Assembly (NCBI GenBank): GCA_964036195.1
Contig: OZ038457.1
Coordinates: 20,053,147 to 20,117,146, forward strand
Reading direction: 5' to 3'
DNA: 64,000 nt
DNA from: Sphaerolaimus hirsutus
Taxonomy: Eukaryota; Nematoda; Chromadorea; Monhysterida; Sphaerolaimidae
In this document: piece by piece, positions 34,388 to 44,862 of the stretch
How positions within the stretch are numbered: position 1 is the stretch's first letter
Layout: each line of letters starts with the position of its first letter
The notes under the pieces: generated by a model
The model's input: only the letters and a program-made list of their open reading frames with translations
Told to the model about the DNA's origin: nothing
The model's database searches: none
Translations under genes and position numbers: made by a program

Positions 34388-37300
34388 ATGTCGCCGGCAT
34401 CATCACACTGTTCCCTAATTACTTTCCTAACATTATTCATCCAATTAACGCTGTTTCCATGCGTATTTTCGTCGTTTCACCGAGCCGATCAGCCGCCGTG
34501 CGGCGTGGCGCTGCAGTGGGATGAAAAGTTTGAGGAGTGGGTGCATGATGAACCGCTTACTTACAGAATGTCGGTTGTGGATAAAAGTGTTGTTAGGGTT
34601 CAAATGGGATTGACTTTTCGGAATCGGGATTGTTTTTTTGAGATTTCGGGATTGGGATTGGGGTCACGGGATCGGGATCGGGATTGGGGTCTTGGGATAG
34701 AGATTTTGACCAATGTTCTGGCATTCACAGTTGTTCATAAAGGTCTCAAAACACTGTTGGATGGCATAAAATGAACGCTGGGGATTTGCGTTCACATTTT
34801 TGCATGCAAAAATGTCATTTTTTCACTTTTGATAATTTCCACTAATTTTTCCAGGATCGGGATCCCGGACTTTGGAGTATCTCGGGATTGGGATTTGAAA
34901 ATTTTCGGGATAGGGATCGGGACTGCTAAATCCCGGAATTTCACGGGATCGGGATCCCGTTTGAACCCTATGTGTTGTGTACCGTGCTGACGTTTTTCAC
35001 TTCTGAGGCTTTGCCCTTTTATTTTACATCTCTTTTAAAGATTAAGTTACTCTTCTCGCGGGTCTCCTATGGGGGGTTACCCCCCCCCCAAAAAAAATGC
35101 AAAGTTATATCTATCTATCCCGGAGACTACTCAGCTATCCGTCTGTTCCGGAAACAAATTTTTGACTGCTACCCCCTGGACCCCCCCCCCTCAATTCGCC
35201 CGTCTATCTAGCTATTGGAACAGTATTTGCGAAATTCTGACCAAATTTGACAATGGTGCTGTTCGAATGCCCCGAGCATGTGCTGATTGAGCACGGCCAC
35301 GTACAGTATCATTATTTTTCATCCAATCCCGAGGTTGCTGTAATTTCAAATTTCTGCCGAGTACCTATTTTTGTCACTTAATCATCCCTCCAACTTCCCT
35401 TCCTTGACTGAAGGCATGCTCGCTCGCGGCGCGTGGTGGGCGGGCAGCAGGTGCGGCTGGGCGACCTCCCCTGGCAGGTGGGCCTCTACAAAGACGGCAA
35501 GCACACTTGCGGCGGCGCGCTTATACACCCACAGGTTGGGGCGTTTGTTTGTTAGCCGGGGCCATTCCCGCGCCCTGTAAGGTGCCTGTTGATGTTTTGC
35601 CAGTATCATCATTTATCGTCCCATTTTGTGGGGTGCGGAATGCCCCCCCCCCGGTGTTCCGATGATATCCAATGCCGCACCGCAAACCGAAATTTTGCAC
35701 GCTGAAATCAAAATCGAAAGAACACAATGTTTTTGAAAAAAAATTCGGAATTTGCAATGTTTCGCGCAATTCGGATGCGAGCCGAATTTTTTACGCTTCA
35801 AAAACGTTGTGTTATTTATATTTTGATTTCAGCGTGCAAAAGCGTTCGAACGCTGAAGGCAAAATTTCAGTGTGCGGTGCCCCATAAGTGCTCGAAACTG
35901 ATTGACATCAGTGCAATTCCTGTGACGATGGAGCAGATTTATTGCTTTTTTTGTTCACGTCGAAATCTGACATTCGACGTTTTGATATCACTTTGATTTT
36001 ATGCTTCTTTTTCCATCCAGTTCGTTATCACCGCTGCGCACTGCGTCCGTTCAGCGAAGGTCGGCGATTTGGAAGTTCTCTACGGCAACACCGCGTTGTT
36101 CAGCGGCACCAGAGCCAAAATTCAGCGCATCGTGCCGCATCCGTTTTACAACAAGCTGTTTGCCAGGGCTTATGATTTCGCCCTGCTGCAACTGCCGGGA
36201 GACGTGCAGTTTAGCCAAGCTGTCAATGTGGTATGCGTTTTTATGCTGTAAAAGTACCAATATTTCGCGAGGGCCTACTTCCAGGCCATGTAAAGTGTCC
36301 TGTAATATTCTGATGTAAAAATTGTGTAAAATGCGCTGTCAAATGACAATTTGTTTGACAAGTGGATTTTTACAGTTATACATTTTAGATGACTTTTGAC
36401 ACTCACGACGTTTGACATTTTACATGACTCTTGCCACTGCACGAAGTTCGACATTTTACAGGGTCTTAGCCTGGCACCTGGCCAGCGCACCAACAAAGCC
36501 CACCCAATTCCTCACGCAGATCTGCCTGCCGACGTACCTGCCGCCGCAGTCGCACCTGTGCGTCGCGTCCGGCTGGGGTCGCACTGCCAAGGGCGTGCTG
36601 CGGGCGCAGAACTTGAACGCGGCCGCGCTGCCCGTCGTGTCGCCCGTCCAGTGCAACGGCTGGTGCCGATCCCAGTCCCTGTACAATGCCCTGTAAAATG
36701 TCAAGTGTCATGCAAAGTGGCAAAAGTCATCTAAAATGCCCTGCAAAATGGCAACCGTGTTGCCATTTTGCAGGGCATTTTACATGACTTTTGCCACTTT
36801 GCATGACACTTGACATTTTACAGGGTATTTTACAGGGTCCGGGACTGCCCCCAGGAGCACCTACCCGGGCATGGTGCACACGCCCACCATGATGTGCGCC
36901 GGATACTCGCAGGGGGGCGTCGATGCTTGCCAGGTGTTTTGTGGTGGTTTTTGTCTCTACCGTATTTACTTGAATAATTCCCCCTTTCAAATAATTCCAC
37001 CGTGTTTGACGAGTGTGGAATAAAATGTCCCCCGCTCGAATAATCCCCCCTTTAGGCATATGATAAATTCCCTGTGTATAATCTGAACAAAAATGGCATA
37101 TTATATTATTAATAAAGCATATTTCTTGGACTCAGTTGATAGGAACATGCTTGAAATTTTTACCAAATAATAATTCACCATTGAATCCGCCCTGAATAGT
37201 CCCCGGGGATTATTATAGTAAATACGGTAATTATAGGAACGACGGTTGGGTTATTCGGGTGGGTTTATTGTTATGTGATGTGAAGTTTCATCAGTTTTCG

Positions 37301-37596
37301 TATCCCAGAAAATTTACATACGAATCGACTAAAACACCTATAAGGCGTAAAAATGACTTTCAATGAACTATTAACCTTTTGGGTTTCTAAAATCAGCCAC
37401 ACATTTAACGCAGGGCGACAGCGGCGGCCCTTTGATCTGCCGCCTTAACGAGGGAATGCCGTGGCAGTTGCATGGCATCATATCATGGGGTTTCGGCTGC
37501 GCCCTGCCCGGCAATCCGGGAGTATATGCCAAAGTGCTCAGCGTGAAAGGTTGGATCATGGCCACGATTAATAGGTTTGATCAGCCGGATGGGTAG
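34388..37596 (+). CDS. Secreted trypsin-like serine protease (S1 family)
   Basis: Six exons: 34388-34569, 35414-35534, 36021-36230, 36520-36662, 36855-36933 and 37414-37596 (TAG). They splice in frame to 305 aa. A signal peptide (LITFLTLFIQLTLFPCVF) is followed by a short pro-region with one Cys. The activation site is SRR/VVGG (cleavage after about R67). The catalytic triad is H108 in TAAHC, D153 in YDFALLQL and S248 in GDSGGP. D242 in VDACQGDSGG and the SWGFGCALPGNPGVY loop indicate trypsin-type cleavage after Lys/Arg. The start at 34388 is preferred because it places the hydrophobic core near the N-terminus; an upstream in-frame ATG at 34322 exists. The join of exon 1 to 2 (phase 2) is less certain, and a Cys-containing frame around 35255-35370 could be an extra exon. 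The fourth intron is entirely an introner-like element. The likely role is extracellular proteolysis such as digestion or an immune cascade, which is inference. Confidence 0.88.
34597..34968. mobile_element. GATCCC-array AGGGTTCAAA element in protease intron 1
   Basis: Ends are TAGGGTTCAAATGGG and CCCGTTTGAACCCTA, flanked by GTGTTGT on both sides. The arms consist of GGGATCGGGATTGGG repeats and the centre is ordinary DNA. Confidence 0.8.
35060..35260 (+). mobile_element. R1 repeat fragment
   Basis: A GGGGGGTTACCCCCCCC head, ATCTATCTATCCCGGAG, TTTTTGACTGCTACCCCCTGG and TTGCGAAATTCTGACC follow the family order. The second half is missing. Confidence 0.55.
36280..36478 (+). mobile_element. Introner-like element, copy 4, reversed inside protease intron 3
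   Basis: It begins TTCCAGGCCATGTAAAGTG and ends TTTACAGGGTCTTAGCCTGGCACCTGG, which is the complement of the donor end. It is flanked by normal intron DNA, with the native sites at 36231 and 36519. Confidence 0.65.
36663..36854 (+). mobile_element. Introner-like element, copy 5: exact intron of 192 nt
   Basis: The intron starts GTGCCGATCCCAGTCCCTG right after VQCNG plus two bases of a Trp codon, and ends GTCCGGGACTGCCCCCAG right before the last base of that codon (phase 2). The interior is a strong hairpin: CAAGTGTCATGCAAAGTGGC, CATCTAAAATGCCCTGC and GCAACCGTGTTGC at the loop, then the complement. No other intron sequence exists. Confidence 0.9.
36959..37231. mobile_element. TACCGTATTTACTTG inverted-repeat element in protease intron 5
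   Basis: Left end CTACCGTATTTACTTGAATA, right end TTATAGTAAATACGGTAA. The body has AATAATTCCCCC repeats. It is part of a group of families with TACCGTATTT ends (39777-40085, 42742-43122, 44184-44311, 49698-50118, 53655-54081 and others). Confidence 0.75.
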
Positions 37597-37599
37597 GTG

Positions 37600-38117
37600 T
37601 TGTTGATTTTTAGTTGACGGTTGTGTGTGTGTTTTGTTGCTGACTTGACTGGTTTAGTTGACTGACATTTCGTTTGTTTTTTTGTGTATAGGTATATATT
37701 TTTGCCCGGTATTTCCGTTATAACATTTGTGGGTTTTTCAGATTTTTTATTTTCTTTTTAAATTATACGGGTCTCCCTTAGGTTATAGGGCTCGACAACC
37801 CACTTTGTTGTTAAGCGAGTGTTTTTTGCATCGCTTACTTTCTCCACTCATTACTGCATTGCTCACTTCTTTGTTGCACTGTGGATGTCTGTGCCTTTAT
37901 TTACAACCGTACTTTACATTTTTATTATATAGGTACCTGCGCTTGCCATCTTACCGTCCGCAGGCAGATGTTACGTTGACCTTGAATATTATCGGAAACA
38001 TTTGACGTATTCATAATCATAAAGTGGTGATTTTCATATATGGTAGTTATTTTTTGATGTAAATATGTAGTAAAATGATGATATTTAGACGAAAGTCTTT
38101 TAAGGTTATAAATTTGC
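37600..38117. other. Intergenic, nothing recognised
   Basis: AT-rich DNA after the protease stop. No exon, RNA gene or clear repeat is seen. Confidence 0.4.
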
Positions 38118-38797
38118 ATACCGTATATCCTCGAATTACCCCCGGGGGGGGGGGGGTATTTTTTCAGAGTGAAAATTTTGAGAGAAAAACGTGAAAAATG
38201 CGACAATAACCACCATTTATAAGCTTTACAGCCTTATATAAGCAGGGACGTAGCCAGGATTTTTGAGCGGGGGGGGGCGGATTGTATACGGAGCTCGGCG
38301 AACGGGGGGGGGGGCGGCGCCCCCCCCCCCCTAAATTTGACCCCTGAGGTAAAGGAATGGCGCCTTGGCGCCAGCGCCATTCGTAGGCGCGACGCCATGG
38401 CGCCATTGGCGTTGGCATTGGCGCCAAATAGTGCTGTACTTGTATGTATTTTACATACATATACAGCGACGGGGGCGAATTTTCAGTGCTTTTTTGGTCC
38501 TAAACCACAGGTATAACGGAAATATACTGTGCGGCGCCGAAATACGCGCTTGCGCGCAAAATTTTTCCGGACTGGCGACAAAATCGCTTTACAGAAGCAC
38601 CATTTCGGGTATATTTTCTTGTCCGACCCGGGAAGGGGGCCCCCCCTGGCTACGTCCTTGTATATAAGGATGTAGATGGTATAAACGATGTTCTAACGTA
38701 ACACAGTAAGTGTTTTGAACGTCTGTTATGCATTTCCCGGACCACCAATTCATAGTGCCCATTTTGAGGGGGGGGGGTATTTCGAGGAAATGCGGTA
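38118..38797. mobile_element. ACCGTATATCCTCG element split by a CGTAGCC element
   Basis: Outer left end CATACCGTATATCCTCGAAT, outer right end ATTTCGAGGAAATGCGGTA. At 38243-38660 an element with ends CAGGGACGTAGCCAGG and CCCTGGCTACGTCCTTG is inserted, flanked by an exact 8-bp duplication TATATAAG. Confidence 0.85.
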
Positions 38798-39253
38798 GGT
38801 ACACTTCCCGGCTTTAAAAAACTGTACCTGCCGACAACGGCTGGAACAAAGACGTACCTGTGTAAACAATTTTCATATTTGTGTGATGAACAGACAAGTA
38901 CAGTTTCATTTTTCTCACTGGGAAGAATCACAGACAACGTGCATAACGTGAGTATTTCGTCGAAAATAACATGCAAGTACATTATCTTAACACAAAATTC
39001 CGTTGTAAATCGCGAATTTCACTGGTTGCTGATGCCGGTTGACCGTTTTCGACCACCTCTGAATGAATCAAACCTGTCTATTAGAGCTAATGAGGGGTGA
39101 ATATTTTTATTGAAAAAAACGTTTTGCGTTTTTCAAACATCGAAATGCTGTATGATTTATCTTCACAAAGAGGTGCTCTAGTTATAAGCTCGCCCTCGAG
39201 ACTGGTTCCACTCAAAAGCTACCCGAAATGTCCGCTATGATGGGAGCCTTCAC
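38798..39253. other. 3' flank of the mucin-insulin gene
   Basis: No gene is seen. Several short open frames lack any support. Confidence 0.4.
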
Positions 39254-42200
39254 CTAGGGAGCATCATTCGCATGCAGCTCAGAAGCGGCACCAAAGTGGA
39301 TCGCACCATAGTTCGGCACATCCTGAGTGGATTGGCTGGCGTCTTTTTGACTTCCATCCTGCTGTGGTGCGGTTATCTTTTGCCCTACCTGGTTCTGTGC
39401 TGCCGCAAAATTGCCCGTGTCTCTGCGCCGTTTGGCCCCCATCGTGCAGTAGTCGCCGATCTGGGGGCAGTCCCAGACCCTGTCAAATGTCATGCAAAGT
39501 GTCAAAGGTTGTGTAAAATGGTAAATGAAAAGTTTACCGTTTTACAGGGCATTTTACATGACATTTCACAGGGCATTTTACAGGGTCTGGGAGTGGCACC
39601 TGAGCAAATCTGCACTGCTTGGCGCCTCTCCTGCAACACTTTTTCTCCAGCGGTTCGAAAATTCCGCGTCGTCGCAGCTCTGTACCGTAACGTTTGTAAG
39701 CATTTATTTTACTGACGGGTGGAACGTAGATTGACTTTAAATTTTCATTAAGTGCGTGTAGGTATTTACGTAATCTACCGTATTCGCTCGAATTCTTCCC
39801 CCCGTTGTATAATTCCCCCTCGAAAGATTTCCCCATGTGAGACGAGTGAGGAAATAATGATCCCCCCTTGAAAAATTCCCTCTACGTGATTTGATCAATA
39901 GCTGGTGCTGTATTTTGTCAAAAATTGCACGTTATTGTGTTAATAAAGCATTTTTCATGAAATGAGTTGACAGAAAAATGCTTGAAAATTTTGACGAAAT
40001 AAAAATTCCCCCCATCGAATAGTTCCCTCCTCAAAAAAAGTCTGACGAAATAATAATTCCCCAGGGGGGTATTCAAGCAAACACAGTCGATTACGTAACT
40101 GTAATATCGACGCGTTTCCTTAAATATCACTAAAAGCATGCAAACATTGCCTCTAGCTTAGCGATTCACTCAATTATCCTGTTTACTTACATTTATAATC
40201 AAGTCGCCCACGATGAAACTCAAAGTAGAGGTACTCGAAGTCAAGTGAAACAGAACATTCCGATAAGACTCAATAAATACTTCTCTTTTTGATTTACCTT
40301 TGTTCGATGCTAAACCGTTTTTGCATATTTCAGCCACTTTAATCTCGAGATTTTCTTGGCACTCTTCCAAGGCTTGACCATCAAGTGTAGTTGTGCTCAT
40401 TGTGGAACTACTAGCTATTTTGCTTGTCGTTGTGAGTGATGACTTGTGGACATTTTTGTCCACAGTTTCTGTCGAGTCAGGATTAATATGTGTCTTTGAT
40501 GATTTCAAGGATGAAGCTGTTCTTGTCTTTGTAGAGCTGGGAATTTGTGTCTGTTTTGTTATCTGTGTCATATTGGCCACTGTGTTTGTTGTGCCCGATG
40601 TTGTGTTTGCTCCAGTGTCTATTGAGTTCCCAGTTGTGTTGGCTGCTGTATTTGAAGAGTTGAAGGTTGCACTGGACTCTGTGCTAGTTGAACTGAATGT
40701 GTTGGCTGGGGACAGTCACGCACCCCGTAAAGTGTAAAGTATTGTATGAAATGTCAATAAAAATAAAAATTCTATTACTGAACTTTTGACATTTTGCATG
40801 ACACATCACATGACTTTTGACATTTTGCATGACACATCACATGACATTTGACACTTGACTTTACACATTAGAGTGTGCGGTACTGCCACCTGGTGTTTTT
40901 GATGAATTCCAGCTTGTCCTGGACACTGTATTTGTTGTTCTCAGAGTGGCGTTGTCTCTTTTATTTGATGAGCTCAGTGTCACATTAGTTGGGATGGTGC
41001 TAGTTGATGTCATAGATGAGCCAATAGTCACCACTGTCTCAGTTGACCATTGGTTGATTTCTGCTGGTGTGTTTGATGACCAGTGGGTAGTGTTTCTTAA
41101 TGTGTTCGCTGACCCATGGGTGTTATGAACCGTTGTGTTTGATGACTCCTGGGTGTTGTTTCTTGGTGTGTTTGGTGAACCATTGGTGTTATGCACTGTT
41201 GTGTTTGATGACCCCTCAGTGATGTCTGCTGGTATCATCGATGATCCAAAAGTCATGTATTTTCTCTTAGTTGAGCTATGGGTTGTATTGGTTGCTGCCT
41301 TTGATGGGCCCAGAGTTTTGTTTACCATTGTCTCAGATGAGCTCGGACTGGTGTCTGTTGGTTTGTTTGATGACCCCAGGGTCATATTGACTACTGCCTC
41401 AGTAGAAATGTAGGTTCTGATGGCTGCTGCCTTTGAAGAGCCTGTGGTCCTGTTTGTTGAGCCTGTGGTTGTATTATCTTCTTTTTTGATAAAACTCAGT
41501 GTTATGGTGTTGTTTGATGTCTTTGTCGAGCTGAGAGTAACATTGGACACTTCCTTTGTATCGCTTGTGCTGTTATTGTACGTTGTCATTCCTTGGGTCA
41601 TTTTTCTTCCTGCATTTGATGTGGTGTGCATAGGTTTTGGAGCCGTAAATGTCACAGCTGCAGTGCTTTCAGTGATGTTGTGTGCTGTTTCTGTGGTTGG
41701 GGTGTTTTTTGTGGCTTTTCTGTTGTTGAAGCTTGTTGAATCATGATTGACTCAACCAAAGGCCAGGGGTCAAGCCAATTCAAAATAACGAAGCCACAGA
41801 AAAAGGTGCCAAACGCCAATGGCGCCATCGGGTGGCGCCTGGCACCCCGAAATGGCGCCAGCACCGTGAGGCTATTCCGTCACTATTCCCTTTCAAGTAA
41901 AGCTATACTCCAGATTTTACCTGACGTCCTTTGTGTGTTGTTGGACGGCACACCGTGTGTTGTTTTAATGAAAATATGCGTCACATTAGCTTCACCTTCT
42001 GTCGTGCTCATGGTGAGGTTGGGTACTATCTCTGCAATTTTAAGACCACCATAAGTCATTGTCACATGCAAAGATTACAAATGGGACAGTGATACAATTG
42101 GTTTGAAATTTTTACCGTGTGTCATCTGTGCTGAAGTGTGAGTATCATTGAATGCTTCAACCAGTAAATTTTTTGTGTTGTTTCCTCGACTGGACTTGTA

Positions 42201-42526
42201 TTTTCTACCGCTTGCGTGCTCAGACGACCTGCTGAAAGGAATTTTTACACTGTAGCAAAAGGAAATGGTAACCACCCGAAACGCTCCTGTTATCAATAAA
42301 TCCCAGGAACCGCTGAGCTACCGTATTTGCTTATATTTACGTGGAGTTATTCTAGGTAAGGGAGTCTTATTCAAGGATATACGGTACCCAGATATTTCCG
42401 TCATATTTAGGTAGTTTTCTCTTTTGTTTTATCGAACCGTGTCTGCATCGCGCCGGCGCCGTGGCCCCGTGCAGTGAGCGCCAGGTGCGCCGCCACTAGC
42501 AGCACAGATATGCTTGGCGCCAACAT
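39254..42526 (-). CDS. Mucin-like/insulin-family fusion precursor
   Basis: Seven exons on the minus strand: 42526-42438, 42231-42116, 42031-41921, 41690-40890, 40705-40187, 39679-39600 and 39460-39254 (TAG). All phases agree and give 640 aa. A signal peptide (MLAPSISVLLVAAHLALTA) is followed by about 400 residues rich in Ser, Thr and Asn with many N-x-S/T sites, resembling mucin regions. Then comes an insulin-type B chain (C488-x11-C500 in ECQENLEIKVAEICKNG), a KSKR site, a C-peptide, an RRR site and an A chain starting GIFEP with C560, C561, C568 and C577. These six are the only cysteines in the precursor. The B/A intron is phase 1, as in known insulin genes. A second KRRR site and a Cys-free tail follow. 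The A chain has CC-x6-C-x8-C instead of CC-x3-C-x8-C. Two introns (40706-40889 and 39461-39599) are exact introner-like elements. If processed as usual, a two-chain hormone is released from a glycosylated prodomain. The last exon could have a donor at 39389, but reading through to the stop is simpler. Least certain is the donor at 40187; 40191 is a stronger site but out of phase. Confidence 0.8.
39461..39599 (-). mobile_element. Introner-like element, copy 6: exact 139-nt intron in the A chain
   Basis: On the minus strand it runs from GTGCCACTCCCAGACCCTG to GTCTGGGACTGCCCCCAG. It separates CRFAQ from IGDYC, that is, between the third and fourth A-chain cysteines (phase 0). The flanks CTCAGGT and CCCAGAT resemble a mutated direct repeat. 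Confidence 0.9.
39777..40085. mobile_element. TACCGTATTCGCTCG element in the B/A intron
   Basis: Left end CTACCGTATTCGCTCGAATT, with a CCCC-rich body and right part GGGGTATTCAAGCAAACAC, a degenerate complement. It lies between exons at 40187 and 39679. Confidence 0.65.
40706..40889 (-). mobile_element. Introner-like element, copy 7: exact 184-nt intron
   Basis: On the minus strand it runs from GTGGCAGTACCGCACACTC to GTGCGTGACTGTCCCCAG, between SKTP and ANTFSSTS (phase 1). It contains the family interior (GTCAAATGTCATGTGATG and complements). It is the most diverged of the intron-forming copies. Confidence 0.85.
41795..41885. mobile_element. GGCGCC-palindrome fragment (ATTCCGTCAC type)
   Basis: CGCCAATGGCGCCATCGGG, GGCGCCTGGCACC and CTATTCCGTCACTA. 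The same block stands alone at 47780-47870, 52145-52290, 56490-56560 and 62900-63000, and also forms the core of the CGTAGCC family. Confidence 0.6.
42322..42388. mobile_element. Very short TACCGTATTTGCTT inverted repeat
   Basis: CTACCGTATTTGCTTATATT is met by ATTCAAGGATATACGGTACC within 67 bp. It is a minimal hairpin of the TACCGTATTT group. Confidence 0.6.
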
Positions 42527-42741
42527 CGCGGCTTTACTAGTAGAGTGTGGTCACCGCTGGCACTTTGCCAAATTTGTTGGATTGAGTGCCTTGGGCACAG
42601 GTTCTCGTTCATCTGGCTTCGTGGCGCCTTTATTTTTCTTTTATTCCGTGAATTTGGAAGTGGTATCTGTTGGGGACGCTGACCGACGCGTATTATCATG
42701 TTAGCCGTATGTTAGCCGTGCTTCTTCCTTCAAATATGTAC

Positions 42742-43122
42742 CGTATTTCCTCGAATTACCCCCGGGGGGTTATTTTTTCAGAGTGGGAATTTTGAGGGGG
42801 TGTTTTCGAAGGGGGGGTTATTATTTCGGCAGAAAATTTTTTAAATCCCGGTACTAAATTGTTATTTGTAACGTACACAGACGTCGAAAAATGCAACGAA
42901 AACCACCATGTATAAGACTCTATAGACTTATAAAACTACGTAGAAGGTATAAACCTGTTCTAACATAACACAGTCATTGTTTTTAACGTTTGTTCTGCCT
43001 TTCCCGGATCACAAACCGCAGCTTTTGTCTCTATACACTATATTCGAAGGGGGGGGGGTATTTCGAGGGGGGTTATAAATTCATAGTGTCCATTTTGAGG
43101 GAGGTATTTCGAGGAAATACGG
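42742..43122. mobile_element. TACCGTATTTCCTCG element
   Basis: Left end TACCGTATTTCCTCGAATTA, right end TATTTCGAGGAAATACGGTA. The body shares ATAAACCTGTTCTAACATAAC and a GTTCTGCCTTTCCCGGATCAC block with 38118-38797 and 53655-54081. Confidence 0.85.
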
Positions 43123-44183
43123 TAGATTTGTACGCTCAAAAAGTATTTCGTTTGGAGAAAAGTCATCTAAATATCCACGCAACGCATGTCACTTTCATAT
43201 TTATTTATGCCCAATCGACAACATTATGTATAGGTACATTGGCTATTTCGGTACGGCACAGAAACTTATAACAAATAAGCTAAAGTCATTTGTTTGTCAA
43301 GGTGTTTCGGTTTTCATCTTCATCTAAGGTTTCATATTCAGCTAATTGTGTGAGCCGTTCAAACACCTTGACAAAGAAACCCGTAATGAAAACAGACATG
43401 CTGCACATCTAGTGCGCCTACGGTAGTGTCCCGTGACGCGCACAACAAATAGTGGTGTATTACATAAATTTACTAATTAGTAGGTACATTTGAGACAGGA
43501 CATTCAATGTATATGATGTATCATTATCTACTTGGGTAATAACATGTTTATAACTGAAAGCATCATGCTTTATGACGTAATTTTATAAATATTTTAAAAA
43601 ATCTTTGGCGAAATTGTATTCATCTAGGTGTGTAAATATATCACAGTGTGAAAACGTCAAAAACACAAAAAAAAATGTCAAAAAATTTCCACATCAGTCT
43701 TCTGAGAACAGCACAACACCGATATGTATATTTATTAATGATGGCTAACGTTCCAAAAAATGCCTGATTTTCAGAATATACAATAAAATAAAATCTCTCA
43801 AAAAGAAAATATCGGGTGTGCGCGCCAGCGCCATCCCTCGCTTAATCAATCAATTTGCAGAAAAAAAACCTGGAAAATGTAAATCTAAATAAATTCGATC
43901 TTTTATAATTTCTCCTCTAATACCGAGACTAATTTTTAAAAAATAACAAATACTTTTTCATATTTTATTGCTTTTGAAAAATATTTATCTCCCGAAGTTT
44001 TTGGAACGCTAATTATTGCTAAGAAACGCACAGTAGTTGATGTCTAAATTACGGGACACGAACAATCTGTTTTAAACTCATTTTTGTCAAAAATGGTGCA
44101 TCATTTATTTACAGCGCCAGGATTTATGTATCCTTTTTATGAAATACTTAAATGTGTTTGAAACGGATTTTTCAGTTGATACT
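43123..44183. other. Intergenic, no gene seen
   Basis: AT-rich DNA with a short hairpin around 43290-43375 (GTTTGTCAAGGTGTTTC and its complement). Nothing else is recognised. Confidence 0.4.
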
Positions 44184-44311
44184 ACCGTATTTCCTCGAAA
44201 TACCCCCCCCCTCGAAATACCCCCCCCCCCCTCGTTCAACCCCCCCCCCCCCCCTCTCGGGACCACTATGAAACAATCACCCCCCGGGGGTATTTCGAGG
44301 AAATACGGTAG
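44184..44311. mobile_element. Short TACCGTATTTCCTCG element
   Basis: TACCGTATTTCCTCGAAATA on the left, CGGGGGTATTTCGAGGAAAT on the right, with C runs between. A near-identical right half stands at 51460-51561. Confidence 0.8.
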
Positions 44312-44529
44312 TCAACTGTCAACAACTGTCAAACATTCAGTACCAAATCCGAACTGCCGCCGTTCACGCATCTCTTTTTCGATTCGGTATAAAACTTGCC
44401 GGCGCGCATCTGAATTCCAAAAAAATGCAGGAACGGCAGCGAGCAGCGCGATAACTTAGCATGAGACAATAAGCATGAGAACGGACGCATCAAAAAAATA
44501 CTATTTACAATTTGTTCAAGTCATCGAGT

Positions 44530-44703
44530 TGTCCCCACACACACTAGTTTGCCGTTATGAAATGCTCGACCATTTTGGTAAACTGTTTGCACAAAACAGT
44601 ACGAAACACAGTACAGAGTTGGACAGTGTTTCGTACTGTTTTGTGAAGCAGTTTACCAAAATGGTCAAGCATTTCATAATGCTAAACTGGTGTGCGTGGG
44701 CAC
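44530..44703. repeat. Long hairpin, arms about 80 bp
   Basis: CCCACACACACTAGTTTGCC with GAAATGCTCGACCATTTTGG is mirrored by CCAAAATGGTCAAGCATTTC and CTAAACTGGTGTGCGTGGG. An internal ACAGTACGAAACACAGTACAG loop repeats CAGT words. It sits about 160 bp downstream of the second insulin-like gene and could be in its 3' UTR. Confidence 0.7.
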
Positions 44704-44862
44704 TTAAATCATCAATTCTTCGCGCGGCGCATTTTCCGCGCGCTACATAAATATAAACAACACTTAATCGTATCACAGATAAACAGGACTGTGTACTGGT
44801 ATACCGACGCCCACCAAGGGGGTGGGGGTCTTAATCGAGCACTCACTCTCCCAACCCCTCAA

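Noticed and set aside
35255..35370. Cys-containing frame between the first two protease exons (FECPEHVLIEHGHVQYHY)
   Set aside because: It resembles a partial sushi-type segment but lacks an acceptor on its 5' side; without it the neighbouring exons already join in phase. Kept only as a note.
40393..41746. Plus-strand Val/Leu/Phe-rich frames resembling a membrane protein
   Set aside because: They are the complement of the Ser/Thr-rich exons of the minus-strand mucin-insulin gene, whose splice phases and signal peptide support the minus strand.
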